In this document: positions 35,048 through 43,611 of the stretch, in pieces | How the letters are laid out: the number at the start of each line of letters is the position of its first letter | How positions within the stretch are numbered: position 1 is the first letter of the stretch | The notes under the pieces: generated by a model | What the model saw: the letters and a program-made list of their open reading frames with translations, nothing else | Databases searched by the model: none | Told to the model about the DNA's origin: nothing | Assembly (NCBI GenBank): GCA_019973575.1 | Contig: BPUI01000002.1 | Coordinates: 868,001 to 932,000 of the forward strand | Length of the DNA stretch: 64,000 nucleotides | Source: Gemmatimonadetes bacterium T265 | GTDB taxonomy: Bacteria > Gemmatimonadota > Gemmatimonadetes > Gemmatimonadales > Gemmatimonadaceae | Reading direction: 5' to 3' | Made by a program: the position numbers and the translations under genes

Positions 35048-35731
35048 TTACGCGCGCGCGGGGGAATGCGTGACGGTACGGAGCCACGCGAGGAGGTCGG
35101 CGTCGAGCGCGTCGCGGCAGGCGTCGAGGCCGTGGCGACAGCCGGGGTAGAGGATCAGGCGCTTCGGCTCGGCGGCGCGGGCGTGGATGTCGCGCGAGCA
35201 CCGGTCGGGGAGGACCTCGTCGGCCGTGCCGTGGGCGAGGAAGAGCGGGCGCGGCGCGATTTGGTCGACGGCGGCGGTGCCGGCCGTCTGGCTGCTGAGG
35301 GCGGCGACCGCGATCACGGCCGCGCTCACGGCGCCGGTCGTGATGACCACCGCACCGCCGAACGAATGGCCGACGAGCACGACCCGCGTGCGGCCGCGTC
35401 GGGCGACGTAGTCGATCGCGACGAGGACGTCGAGCACGCAGGGGACGAGCTCGGCGGGGCGGCGATATGCGACCTGCAGCGAGGCGACGCCGTCGGGTGC
35501 GATCTGGTCGGCGAGCCGATCGTAGAGGCCGCCCGCCGGTCCGTGGAATCCACCGCCCGCCCCAAATGCCCAGAGCACGGCGGCGTCGCCGCCGGTCGGC
35601 GCGTCGTGCAAGCGGCAGGCGATCGCGCCGCCATCGGTCATCAGTTCGACGGACTCGACGTCACCGTCGCCCGCGGGCGCGTGCCGGGCGTCGAGGAGCG
35701 AGAGCTGGACGGGCGATTCGGACGAACGCAT
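35048..35731 (-). CDS. Alpha/beta hydrolase (dienelactone hydrolase-like)
   Basis: 227 residues from the ATG at 35731; the frame stays open upstream but overlaps the divergent gene and its leader, so that part is rejected. The nucleophile motif is VVLVGHSFGGAVVI. PRPLFLAHGTADEVLP supplies the acid, and YPGCRHGLDAC the catalytic His, the order and spacing of Ser-Asp-His hydrolases. No signal peptide. The protein resembles small dienelactone-hydrolase or acyl-peptidase-type cytosolic enzymes, and the substrate is not evident. It diverges from the unknown gene at 35858 across 126 bp. Confidence 0.82.
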   Translation of the reverse strand: MRSSESPVQLSLLDARHAPAGDGDVESVELMTDGGAIACRLHDAPTGGDAAVLWAFGAGGGFHGPAGGLYDRLADQIAPDGVASLQVAYRRPAELVPCVLDVLVAIDYVARRGRTRVVLVGHSFGGAVVITTGAVSAAVIAVAALSSQTAGTAAVDQIAPRPLFLAHGTADEVLPDRCSRDIHARAAEPKRLILYPGCRHGLDACRDALDADLLAWLRTVTHSPARA

Positions 35732-35769
35732 GCGACGGGACACGGCAATCACCACACCGCCGCGGGCGC

Positions 35770-35849
35770 GGGTCCCGGGCTTGCGGGGACCGCCCGGGAC
35801 CCTGGTACGCCCAACTGCGGGCGTGCCGACCTCGATCTTCCGCGAGGAG
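35770..35849 (+). promoter_or_regulatory. Three-hairpin structured leader with the last hairpin on the Shine-Dalgarno
   Basis: Hairpin 1: GGGTCCCGGGC (35770-35780) pairs perfectly with GCCCGGGACCC (35792-35802). Hairpin 2: nine pairs between 35804-35812 and 35819-35827, including one G-U. Hairpin 3: CCTCG (35830-35834) pairs with CGAGG (35843-35847), covering most of the GAGGAG ribosome binding site (35844-35849) that lies 8 bases before the ATG at 35858. The order suggests translational control of the unknown gene. Confidence 0.5.
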
Positions 35850-35857
35850 CCTCTGTG

Positions 35858-36286
35858 ATGAACAACCACAATCTGGATTTCGAGATTCCCCTCACTCGCG
35901 AGCAGTGGCAGCAACTCGGCGAAGCGGCGAACCTGCGGGAAGACTTCGGCGTGCTGCGGTGGGCGACGTCGGACTTCGACGTGATCCGGGTGTCGGTGCA
36001 CGCCGACGACGCGCCCGCGGGTTGGGACGGGATTGCGACGCGGACCGAGTTCGCGGCCGACGATCGCGAGGTCGCGCGGTTCGTCTACAACGACGGCCGC
36101 CCGTACGCGCGCGTCGAGCCGCCCGCCGAGCCGGCGCCGCCCGCGATCACGGCCGCGGAGGACCGCGCGCTCGACGTCGCGCTCGATCGGTGGGTCCGCG
36201 ACAAGTGGCACGGACTGCTGCGCGAGTCCGGGCTCCACTACGAGAGCGGCGCGTTGCCCACCGAGGAACCGAACCCGCCGCTCTGA
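35858..36286 (+). CDS. Hypothetical protein, acidic, cytoplasmic
   Basis: 142 residues. Begins MNNHNLDFEIPLTREQWQQL and contains AADDREVARFVYNDGRPYARVEPP, a Pro-rich hinge and a helical C-terminus (AAEDRALDVALDRWVRDKWHGLLRESG). No signal peptide, membrane segment or known motif is recognised. The start is secure because of the clear GAGGAG ribosome binding site 8 bases upstream, one of the strongest in the window. That site is partly paired in a predicted hairpin. It ends 19 bp before the ABC transporter ATPase gene and could be co-transcribed with it. Confidence 0.7.
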   Translation: MNNHNLDFEIPLTREQWQQLGEAANLREDFGVLRWATSDFDVIRVSVHADDAPAGWDGIATRTEFAADDREVARFVYNDGRPYARVEPPAEPAPPAITAAEDRALDVALDRWVRDKWHGLLRESGLHYESGALPTEEPNPPL

Positions 36287-36305
36287 TGTCGCTACCTTGG
36301 CACCC

Positions 36306-37337
36306 ATGAGCTCGGCCATCCAGACTCGTGGGTTGCGCAAGGTCTACCCGGCGGTCGGCCCGAGCCGGCGCGGCGGGGGCGGGCCGGGCGGACCGCGGCC
36401 GTTCGGGCCGCCGCCGGTCGGGGGCGGCCCACCGCGACCGCCCGGGGACCTCGTCGCGCTCGCCGGCCTCGACCTCGACGTGGCGGCGGGCGAGTGCTTC
36501 GGGCTCCTCGGGCCTAACGGGGCGGGGAAGACGACGACGATCGGCATCCTCACCACGCGCGTGCTGCCCACGGCGGGCGAGGCGCACGTCGCCGGGGCCG
36601 ACGTCGTGCGCGACGCCGTGCGCGCGCGGCTCCGGATCGGCGTCGTGCCGCAGCGGCCGAACCCCGACCGCAGCCTCACCGTCGAGGAGAACCTGCTCTT
36701 CCACGCGGCGTACTACGGGCTCGACGCCGGCACGGCGCGCCGACGCGCCGCGGCGTTGCTGGAGCAGTTCGGCGTCGCCGAGAAGCGCGCGGCGAAGGTC
36801 GACGCCCTTTCGGGCGGACAGCAGCAACGGCTGATGATCGCTCGCGCGCTGATCCACGAGCCCGACGTGCTCTTTCTCGACGAGCCGACCGTCGGCCTCG
36901 ACCCGCAGGCGCGGATCGCGCTGTGGGACGTGTTGCGCGACCTGCGGCGCGACGGCCGGACGGTGGTGCTGACGACGCACTACATGGAGGAGGCCGACCA
37001 GCTCTGCGACCGGCTCGCGATCGTCGATCGCGGGGAACTGCTCGCGCTCGACACGCCGGACGCGCTCAAGGCACGCGCACCCGGCGGCACGCTGCTCGAA
37101 CTCACGCTGGACGGCGACGCGAGCGCCGCGGCCGATCGCGCGCGCGGCGCACCCGGGGTGCTCCGGAGCGAGGCGGCGGGAGCGTTGCTGCGCGTTTACG
37201 CCGAGCACGGGGGCTCGGCGCTCCCGCCGCTGCTCGACGCGGCGGAGGCGAGCGGGCGCGCGGTGCGCGACATCCGGCTCGTACCGCCGAGCCTCGAGTC
37301 GCTCTTCGTGTCGCTCACCGGGCGCGCCCTCACCTGA
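36306..37337 (+). CDS. ABC-2 type exporter ATP-binding protein
   Basis: 343 residues. Walker A is GLLGPNGAGKTTT (from residue 66). The signature motif is ALSGGQQQRLMIARAL and Walker B VLFLDEPTVGLDP; the switch His is in LTTHYMEEADQLCD. A C-terminal regulatory tail ends LESLFVSLTGR, as in DrrA/NatA-type exporters. Between the first strand (IQTRGLRKVYPAV) and Walker A there is an unusual Gly/Pro/Arg-rich insertion of about 30 residues (roughly 19-47, with GGGGPGGPRPFGPPP). The motif GPNGAGK is encoded with GCCTAAC, a copy of the dispersed heptamer. Its partner permease begins 17 bp downstream. Confidence 0.95.
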   Translation: MSSAIQTRGLRKVYPAVGPSRRGGGGPGGPRPFGPPPVGGGPPRPPGDLVALAGLDLDVAAGECFGLLGPNGAGKTTTIGILTTRVLPTAGEAHVAGADVVRDAVRARLRIGVVPQRPNPDRSLTVEENLLFHAAYYGLDAGTARRRAAALLEQFGVAEKRAAKVDALSGGQQQRLMIARALIHEPDVLFLDEPTVGLDPQARIALWDVLRDLRRDGRTVVLTTHYMEEADQLCDRLAIVDRGELLALDTPDALKARAPGGTLLELTLDGDASAAADRARGAPGVLRSEAAGALLRVYAEHGGSALPPLLDAAEASGRAVRDIRLVPPSLESLFVSLTGRALT

Positions 37338-37353
37338 GCCGGACCGGATCCGG

Positions 37354-38178
37354 ATGACTGCTGTCACGTTCCCCACGCCGGCCACCACCGACGCGGTCCG
37401 CGCGCCCTCGTCCGCGGCGGCGTTCGCGGCCCTGACGCGTCGCGACCTCCGCGCGCTGCGGCGCGAGCTGCCGTTCTTCCTCCTCCGCACGATCCTGCAG
37501 CCGCTGCTCTTTGTGATCGTGTTCGGGGCCGTCATGCCGCGCATGGGGCTCGTGAGCACGCGCTACGGCGCCGCGCTGCTTCCCGGGGTTCTCGCGCTCA
37601 CGCTCGCCCTCTCCGCGGTGCAGAGCGTCGCGCTCCCGCTCGTGCAGGACTTCGGGTGGACGCGCGAGATCGAGGACCGGCTGCTCGCGCCGATCCCGAC
37701 CGGGCTGCTCGTCGCGCAAAAGGTGGCGAGTGGCGCGCTGCAGGCGCTCGTCGCCGCGGCGGTCGTGCTGCCGATCGCGCGGCTCGTCATGGGCCCGATC
37801 GCCGGGCTGTCGCCGACGAACCTCGGCCTGGTGGCCGTCGTCGCGGCGCTCGGCGCGCTCACCTTCTCGGCGGCCGGTCTGGTGTTAGGCACGGCGATCA
37901 GCCCGCAGCAGATCGGGCTCCTGTTCAGCGCCGTGATCACGCCGATGGTGTTCTTCGGGTGCGCGTACTACCCGTGGCGGGGGCTCGACGCGGTGCCGGT
38001 GCTCAAGTACCTCGTGCTCGTGAACCCGCTCACCTACGTCAGCGAGGGGATGCGCGCCGTGCTCACGCCGGGGATGCCACACATGCCGCTGCCGGTGGTG
38101 GTCGGGGCGCTCGTGGTGCTCTGCGCCGCCTTCTGCGTGCTCGGGGCGCGGGGGTTCCGGAAGCGGGCGTTCGGGTAA
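37354..38178 (+). CDS. ABC-2 type transporter permease
   Basis: 274 residues with about six hydrophobic segments. ALTRRDLRALRRELPFFLLRTILQPLLFVIVFG near the N-terminus and the later MVFFGCAYYPWRGLDAVPVLKYLVLVNPLTYVSEGMRAVL are hallmarks of the ABC-2 membrane domain (NodJ/DrrB-like). It forms an exporter with the ATPase encoded 17 bp upstream; the cargo (drug, lipid or polysaccharide) cannot be deduced. There is no signal peptide. Confidence 0.93.
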   Translation: MTAVTFPTPATTDAVRAPSSAAAFAALTRRDLRALRRELPFFLLRTILQPLLFVIVFGAVMPRMGLVSTRYGAALLPGVLALTLALSAVQSVALPLVQDFGWTREIEDRLLAPIPTGLLVAQKVASGALQALVAAAVVLPIARLVMGPIAGLSPTNLGLVAVVAALGALTFSAAGLVLGTAISPQQIGLLFSAVITPMVFFGCAYYPWRGLDAVPVLKYLVLVNPLTYVSEGMRAVLTPGMPHMPLPVVVGALVVLCAAFCVLGARGFRKRAFG

Positions 38179-38239
38179 CGGCGGCGTCACGGCGTCCCGG
38201 GCTCAGGCCGAAGTCCCGCACCGCTTAACTTTGCCGCCC

Positions 38240-40249
38240 ATGGCGACCCAACTCGATCCCGCGCCGGCCACGGACGCCGGCCCCCTCCCGACGCCGTCGT
38301 CGGACGCCGCGTCCGGCCCTCCCGCGTGGACGATCGAAGACGCGCGGGCGACGTACAACATCGAGGGGTGGGGCGCCGGCTACTTCGACATCAGCGAGCG
38401 CGGCCGCGTCGTCGTCCGCCCCGACCGCGACCGGCCGGAGCTGGAGCTCGACCTGCTCGACTTCGCGCGCGACCTCGAGGAGCAGGGCGTCGCGCTTCCC
38501 GTGCTGCTGCGCTTCAGCGACATCCTGCGGTCGCGCATCTCGCAGCTCAGCGAGCGGTTCCACGCCGCGATGCGCGAGTACGAGTACGACGGGGGCTACA
38601 CGACCGTCTACCCGATCAAGGTCAACCAGCAGCGCCACGTGGTCGAGGAGATCCTCGAATACGGGCGCGCGTACGGCGTCGGGCTCGAGTGCGGCTCGAA
38701 GCCGGAGTTGCAGGCCGTGCTCGCCGTGTCGGAAAACGCGGACCACCTGATCGTCTGCAACGGCTACAAGGACCACGAGTTCATGCGCCTCGCCCTCATG
38801 GGGCAGAAGGTCGGGCACGAGGTCTTCATCGTGCTCGAACAGCTCTCGGAGCTCGACGTGCTGCTCGAGGTCGCGGACGAGCTGAACGTGCGCCCGACGG
38901 TCGGGGTGCGCGTGAAGCTCGCGACCGAGAGCGCGGGCCGCTGGGCGCAGAGCGCCGGCGAAAAGAGCAAGTTCGGCCTGAACCCGTCGCAGCTCGTGAA
39001 GCTCATCGACCGGCTGCGCGACGCGGGGCGGCTCGACATCCTCAAGCTCGTCCACTTCCACCTCGGCTCGCAGATCCCGGACATCCGGTTTATCAAGAGC
39101 GGGCTGCAGGAGGTCGCGCGCTTCTACGTCGAGCTGCGCAAGATGGGCGTCGAGCTCTCGCACGTGGACGTCGGCGGCGGCCTAGGCGTCGACTACGACG
39201 GGACCGGGTCGTCGCAGAGCAACGCGAGCGTCAACTACTCGCTGCAGGAGTACGCGAACGACGTCGTGTACACGATGGCCGAGGCGTGCCGCGAGGCCGA
39301 GGTGCCGATGCCGCACCTCATCTCGGAGAGCGGGCGCGCGCTGACCGCGCACCACGCGCTGCTGCTGCTCAAGGTGATCGACGTCGAGAGCCAGGCCGAG
39401 CCGCCACTCCCGGTGCTGACCGACGACGACCACGCGATCCTGCACGAGATGGTCGAGGACTACGCGCTGCTGCGCGGCGACGGGGGCGGGCGTCCGCTCA
39501 CGCCGCACAAGGTGATGGCGATCTACCACGACGCGAGCTTCGCGAAGGACCGCGCGCGCCAGCTGTTCAACAGCGGCGTGCTCGACCTGCGCGGGCTCGC
39601 GCTCGCCGAGCAGGTGTACTTCGCGACGATCAACCGGATTGCCGCGCTCGTCAACGCGGACCGCGACGAGTACGAGGAGATCCACAAGGAGCTCGACGCG
39701 ACGCTCGTCGACCGGTACTTCTGCAACTTCTCGCTCTTCCAGTCGCTTCCCGACAACTGGGCGATCGACCAGCTCTTCCCGATCATGCCCGTCCACCGGC
39801 TCGACGAGCGCCCGACGCGGCTCGGGACGCTGCAGGACGTCACCTGCGACTCGGACGGCAAGATCGACCGCTTCGTGGGCGGGCGGAACGGCCAGCCGTC
39901 GCTCGAGCTGCACGAGTTCCGCGACGACGAGGAGTACGTGTTAGGCATCTTCCTCACCGGCGCGTACCAGGAGATCCTCGGCGACCTCCACAACCTGTTC
40001 GGGGACACGAACGCGGTGCACGTGAAGCTGTCGGACCGCGGGCCGGAGGTGACGGACCTCGTGCACGGCGACACGGTCACCGAGGTGCTCAACTACGTGC
40101 AGTTCCACGCGCCGGCGCTGCTCACCACGTGGCGGCGCAAGGTGACCGGGGCGAAGGGGCTCTCGCGCAGCGAGGCGAACCAGTTCGTCGCCGACTACGT
40201 GGCCGGCCTCGACGGCTACACGTACCTCGAAGGCGAGGCGGCGCGGTGA
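38240..40249 (+). CDS. speA: Biosynthetic arginine decarboxylase
   Basis: 669 residues from the ATG at 38240. PLP enzyme converting arginine to agmatine, the first step of an agmatine route to putrescine and spermidine. After a low-complexity N-terminus come WTIEDARATYNIEGWGAGYFDIS, YTTVYPIKVNQQRHVVEEIL with the PLP lysine (Lys127), GLECGSKPELQAVL and KFGLNPSQLV. LVHFHLGSQIPDI, HVDVGGGLGVDYDG and HLISESGRALTAHHALL follow. Length and motif order are as in SpeA. The stop overlaps the GTG start of the following YIP1 gene by 4 bp. No speB is seen next to it. Confidence 0.97.
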   Translation: MATQLDPAPATDAGPLPTPSSDAASGPPAWTIEDARATYNIEGWGAGYFDISERGRVVVRPDRDRPELELDLLDFARDLEEQGVALPVLLRFSDILRSRISQLSERFHAAMREYEYDGGYTTVYPIKVNQQRHVVEEILEYGRAYGVGLECGSKPELQAVLAVSENADHLIVCNGYKDHEFMRLALMGQKVGHEVFIVLEQLSELDVLLEVADELNVRPTVGVRVKLATESAGRWAQSAGEKSKFGLNPSQLVKLIDRLRDAGRLDILKLVHFHLGSQIPDIRFIKSGLQEVARFYVELRKMGVELSHVDVGGGLGVDYDGTGSSQSNASVNYSLQEYANDVVYTMAEACREAEVPMPHLISESGRALTAHHALLLLKVIDVESQAEPPLPVLTDDDHAILHEMVEDYALLRGDGGGRPLTPHKVMAIYHDASFAKDRARQLFNSGVLDLRGLALAEQVYFATINRIAALVNADRDEYEEIHKELDATLVDRYFCNFSLFQSLPDNWAIDQLFPIMPVHRLDERPTRLGTLQDVTCDSDGKIDRFVGGRNGQPSLELHEFRDDEEYVLGIFLTGAYQEILGDLHNLFGDTNAVHVKLSDRGPEVTDLVHGDTVTEVLNYVQFHAPALLTTWRRKVTGAKGLSRSEANQFVADYVAGLDGYTYLEGEAAR

Positions 40250-40992
40250 GCGAGGCGGTCGCGGAGCCGAGCGCGGCCAGGCCCGCCGCGCTCTGGGAAG
40301 ACTTCGTCGACATCTTCTTCGCGCCGGCGGCGGTCTTCGCGCGGCGGGAGCGTTCGGGCGCGCTCTGGGCCCTCATCGTCTACGTCGTGCTCACGGTGGG
40401 CGGGTTCCTCGTCGCGCGCCCGCTCATGCAGCCCGTCTTCGACCACGCGGCGGCCGAGGCGGCGGCCAAGCTCCGGCGCGACCAGCCGCAGATCACCAAC
40501 GAGCAGATCGCGGCCTCGATCGCGCTGCAGGAGAAGTTCACGACCGGCGCGTTGGGCGGCGCGCTCGGCGCGATCGGGCAGCTCGTCTGGATCACCGCGG
40601 TCGCGGTCGCGATCTGGCTCGCGGCGAAGCCATTCGGCAGCCGCGCCGCGTTCGGGCCGGCGTTCATGGTCGCGACCTACAGCTTCATCCCGCGCATCGT
40701 CGGTGCGTTCGCGGGGATCGCACTGTTGTTCGTCACGCCGCCCGAGCGCCTGACGACGATGGAAAGCGTCGGCTTCAGTCCGGCGCGCTTCGTCGGCTCC
40801 GACGTGTCACCCGTTCTGCGCGCGCTACTCGGCCGCTTCGATCTCTTCACGCTCTGGACGACGGTCCTGCTCGGCGTCGGCATCGCCGTCGTCGGACGCA
40901 TCCCGCGCGGCCGCGGGTTGCAGGCGGCCGCGCTCGTCTGGGCGCTGGCGACGGCCGGCGCGGTGCTCAACGCGTATCGCGCGACGCTTTGA
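40246..40992 (+). CDS. YIP1-family integral membrane protein
   Basis: 248 residues, GTG start overlapping the speA stop (GTGA). It opens with the soluble WEDFVDIFFAPAAVFARRERSG, a signature of bacterial YIP1 domain proteins. About five hydrophobic segments follow (ALIVYVVLTVGGFLV, LGAIGQLVWITAVAVAIWLA, IVGAFAGIALLFV, TVLLGVGIAVV and AALVWALATAGAVL). Function in bacteria is unknown. The 4-bp coupling to arginine decarboxylase is noteworthy, though it may simply reflect compact gene packing. Confidence 0.85.
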   Translation: MSEAVAEPSAARPAALWEDFVDIFFAPAAVFARRERSGALWALIVYVVLTVGGFLVARPLMQPVFDHAAAEAAAKLRRDQPQITNEQIAASIALQEKFTTGALGGALGAIGQLVWITAVAVAIWLAAKPFGSRAAFGPAFMVATYSFIPRIVGAFAGIALLFVTPPERLTTMESVGFSPARFVGSDVSPVLRALLGRFDLFTLWTTVLLGVGIAVVGRIPRGRGLQAAALVWALATAGAVLNAYRATL

Positions 40993-41016
40993 GCCCCGTG
41001 CCGGCGCGGGCGGCCG

Positions 41017-41631
41017 TCAGCCCTGCCCGTACCGCTTCGCCACCTCGCCCCAGTTGACCGTGTTCCACCACGCGTCGATGTAGTCCGGGCGGCGGTTCTG
41101 GTATTTCAGGTAATAGCTGTGCTCCCAGACGTCGAGGCCGAGTAGGACGTCGTTCGGACGCGCGCCGTCCATGAGCGGGTTGTCCTGGTTGGGCGTGCTC
41201 GTGATCGCGAGCTTGTCGCCCTGGCGGACGAGCCAGGCCCACCCCGACCCGAAGCGGCCGACCGCGGCGGCCTTGAACTGGTCGCGGAACGTGCCGAAGT
41301 CGCCGAAGCTCGCGCGGATCGCGTCGCCGACGTCGCCGGACGGCTCGCCGCCCGCGTTCGGGCCCATGAGCACCCAGAACAGCGAGTGGTTCCAGTGGCC
41401 GCCGCCGTTGTTGCGGATCGGTCCGCGGACGGCCTCGGGCGCGGCGTTCAGGTTGGCGAGCAGCTGTTCGATCGGCTGGTTCGCCAGCTCCGGCGCCTTC
41501 TCGATCGCGGCGTTCAGGTTGGTGACGTACGCCTGGTGGTGCTTGTCGTGGTGGATCGACATCGTCGCCGCGTCGATGTGCGGTTCGAGCGCGTCGGGCG
41601 AGTAGGGGAGCGGCGGCAGCGTGAAGGCCAT
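41017..41631 (-). CDS. sodA: Fe/Mn superoxide dismutase
   Basis: 204 residues, cytoplasmic. Opens with the family N-terminus [18 protein letters not shown]. Metal ligands are His27 ([13 protein letters not shown]), His82 ([11 protein letters not shown]), Asp167 and His171 ([16 protein letters not shown]). The GPNAGG segment and Gly77 region lean towards the Mn-type, but metal choice cannot be fixed from sequence alone. An AGGAGA ribosome binding site lies eight bases before the ATG. It begins 30 bp after the DedA gene on the same strand and may be co-transcribed with it; it converges on the YIP1 gene. Confidence 0.97.
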   Translation of the reverse strand: MAFTLPPLPYSPDALEPHIDAATMSIHHDKHHQAYVTNLNAAIEKAPELANQPIEQLLANLNAAPEAVRGPIRNNGGGHWNHSLFWVLMGPNAGGEPSGDVGDAIRASFGDFGTFRDQFKAAAVGRFGSGWAWLVRQGDKLAITSTPNQDNPLMDGARPNDVLLGLDVWEHSYYLKYQNRRPDYIDAWWNTVNWGEVAKRYGQG

Positions 41632-41661
41632 CGGAAGTCTCCTGGTCGAGGGTGGTGCCGA

Positions 41662-42312
41662 TCAACTCGCGGCGGTCACGCGAGTTGCGCGCCGCGCGCG
41701 CCACCAGCTCACGATCGCCGGGCTGACCGAGAGCAGGACGATGCCGATGATGAGCAGCTCCAGATGCTGCGTCAGCCCCGGGAAGCGGGAGCCGAGCAGG
41801 TAGCCGGCGAGGAGCATGCTCCAGATCCAGGCGAGGCCGCCGACGACGCTGAACGTAAGGAACGTCAGGTACGCCATCCCGGCGGCGCCGGCCACGAGCG
41901 GGGCGAAGGTCCGGATGATGGGCATGAAACGCGCAAGGACGACCGTCTTCGGACCGTGCGTGGTGTAGAAGTCGGCCGCGCGCTGCAGGTGCTTCTTCTT
42001 GAACAGGAGCGAGTCGTCGCGGGCGAAGATGCGTGGACCCGACAGGCGTCCGACCCAGTAGTTGGTGTTGTCGCCGAGGATCGCGGCCGCGCTGAGGGCG
42101 AGGCCCATCGTCTTCAGGTCGAGCGGGAGGTGCTGCGGGCCGGGCGCGGCGAGCAACCCGGCGGTAACGAGGAGCGAGTCGCCGGGTAGGAAAAAGCCGA
42201 AGAACAGGCCGGTTTCGGTGAAAATGATCGCGAACATCCCCACGTAGCCCGCCCATTGCACGAGGGCGGGGAGGTCGCGGAGCCGGCCGAAGAATTCGCC
42301 GAGGGAGGGCAT
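41662..42312 (-). CDS. DedA family membrane protein
   Basis: 216 residues from the ATG at 42312; the frame is open far upstream but that part is a shadow of the M15 peptidase gene. Features: [22 protein letters not shown] (the DedA E..PGD motif), [17 protein letters not shown], the conserved [32 protein letters not shown]-like segment (F-x-R-x-x-P-x-x-R) and several membrane spans. DedA proteins are proposed lipid scramblases/transporters for undecaprenyl phosphate or phospholipids and affect envelope homeostasis. It lies directly upstream of sodA on the same strand. Confidence 0.94.
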   Translation of the reverse strand: [216 protein letters not shown]

Positions 42313-42426
42313 GCGAGAGGATAGAGTCCGACGGAAGAGAGGAGGCGGGGTGCAACCTGACCCGCACCGGGAGGCGGCGCAATCGGCGCCGGCCGACGCG
42401 GCGCCGGTCGACCCGGAGCGGGCCGC

Positions 42427-43611
42427 GTGAGCGCGTCGGCCGCGGCGGCGCAGGGGCGCGCGGCACACGGGTCGCACGCGGGCGAGGTGGTGCACGACGC
42501 CGTCGTCGCGCTCGAAGAGCTCTTCCGCCCGCCGCCGCCGCTGCGGGGGGGGCTGTTCGGGGCGGGGCTGAGCGCGCGCGGCGAGCGGTGGTTCGAGCGG
42601 ATCTCCTGGGCCGTGGTCGTCCTGTTCGCGGTCGCGTGGGCGCTGGCGATCGTGATGACGCCGCGACGGCAGACCGGCGCGGGAGAGGCACCGCGCTTCG
42701 CGCTCACCCCGGCCACGGCGAGCGTGACCGCGGCGCTGACCAACGCCGACCGGCCGTCGACCGCCTACCTGACCGACGCGTTCATGACGCGCCTGGCGGG
42801 GCTGCGCGGGGCGAGCGGCAAGGTGCGCATCGTCGTCCACGCGCCCGGCGAGCCGGTCGCGCCCCAGGTCCCGGGCGTCACGACCGCCGACGGCAACCCG
42901 TCGTCCCCGATCGAGCGGCTCGCCCTCCGCATCGGCGACGCGATTCGCCCCGTTGCCGACCTCAACGTCCTGACGCTCACGCCGCTGTCGGCGCGTCGAC
43001 GGGGGCGGATCGGTCTCTACTACGTCGGCGCGTGGCCGACGGAGAAAGGCGCGGTCGCGGCACGCGGGAACTACGCGCCGCCCCGCGGGCTGATTCAGGT
43101 CACGCCGGCCACGGAGGACACGCCCCTCTCCGAGCACCTCCGGCTCCGCGACTTCCTCACGCACGACCAGGTGAACGTCTGGCCCAAGTACGTCGTCGTC
43201 GACCCGCGGATCGTCGACAAGGACGAGCTCGTGCTCGCCGAGTTGGCGAAGCAGGGGATCCCGGCCGGCGGTCTGCACGTGATGAGTGGCTTCCGGACGC
43301 CGCAGTACAACGCCGGCGGCGGCGACCCGACGGGGCGCGCGGGGCTCAGCCGGCACATGTACGGCGACGCCAACGACGTCTGGATCGACAACACCGGGGG
43401 CGGGCAGATGGACGACCTGAACCACGACGGGCGGCGCGACATTCGCGATGCGCGGGTGATCTGCGACGCGGTCGAGCGGGTCGAGCAGGCGCACCCTGAG
43501 CTCGTCGGCGGCTGCGGCGTCTACCCCGGCAACGGCGCGCACGGCCCCTTCACTCACATCGACGCCCGCGGGTACCGCGCCCGCTGGACGGGCTCAGGAG
43601 ACGGCGGATGA
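42427..43611 (+). CDS. Membrane-anchored M15-type D-Ala-D-Ala carboxypeptidase-like protein
   Basis: 394 residues, GTG start. A cytoplasmic N-terminus is followed by one membrane segment (about 59-77, ISWAVVVLFAVAWALAIVM) and a periplasmic region. The C-terminal domain has VMSGFRTPQYN, then SRHMYGDAND (SxHxxGxAxD zinc motif, His310 and Asp317) and GPFTHIDARGYRARW with the last ligand. This is the layout of the YcbK/DUF882-like branch of M15 peptidases that cut or process peptidoglycan peptides. The part between residues 90 and 230 has no recognised motif. The stop overlaps the next gene by 4 bp (ATGA). Confidence 0.82.
   Translation: MSASAAAAQGRAAHGSHAGEVVHDAVVALEELFRPPPPLRGGLFGAGLSARGERWFERISWAVVVLFAVAWALAIVMTPRRQTGAGEAPRFALTPATASVTAALTNADRPSTAYLTDAFMTRLAGLRGASGKVRIVVHAPGEPVAPQVPGVTTADGNPSSPIERLALRIGDAIRPVADLNVLTLTPLSARRRGRIGLYYVGAWPTEKGAVAARGNYAPPRGLIQVTPATEDTPLSEHLRLRDFLTHDQVNVWPKYVVVDPRIVDKDELVLAELAKQGIPAGGLHVMSGFRTPQYNAGGGDPTGRAGLSRHMYGDANDVWIDNTGGGQMDDLNHDGRRDIRDARVICDAVERVEQAHPELVGGCGVYPGNGAHGPFTHIDARGYRARWTGSGDGG

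Noticed and set aside
36287-36305. Separate small gene between the unknown protein and the ABC ATPase
   Set aside because: Only 19 bp; nothing fits.
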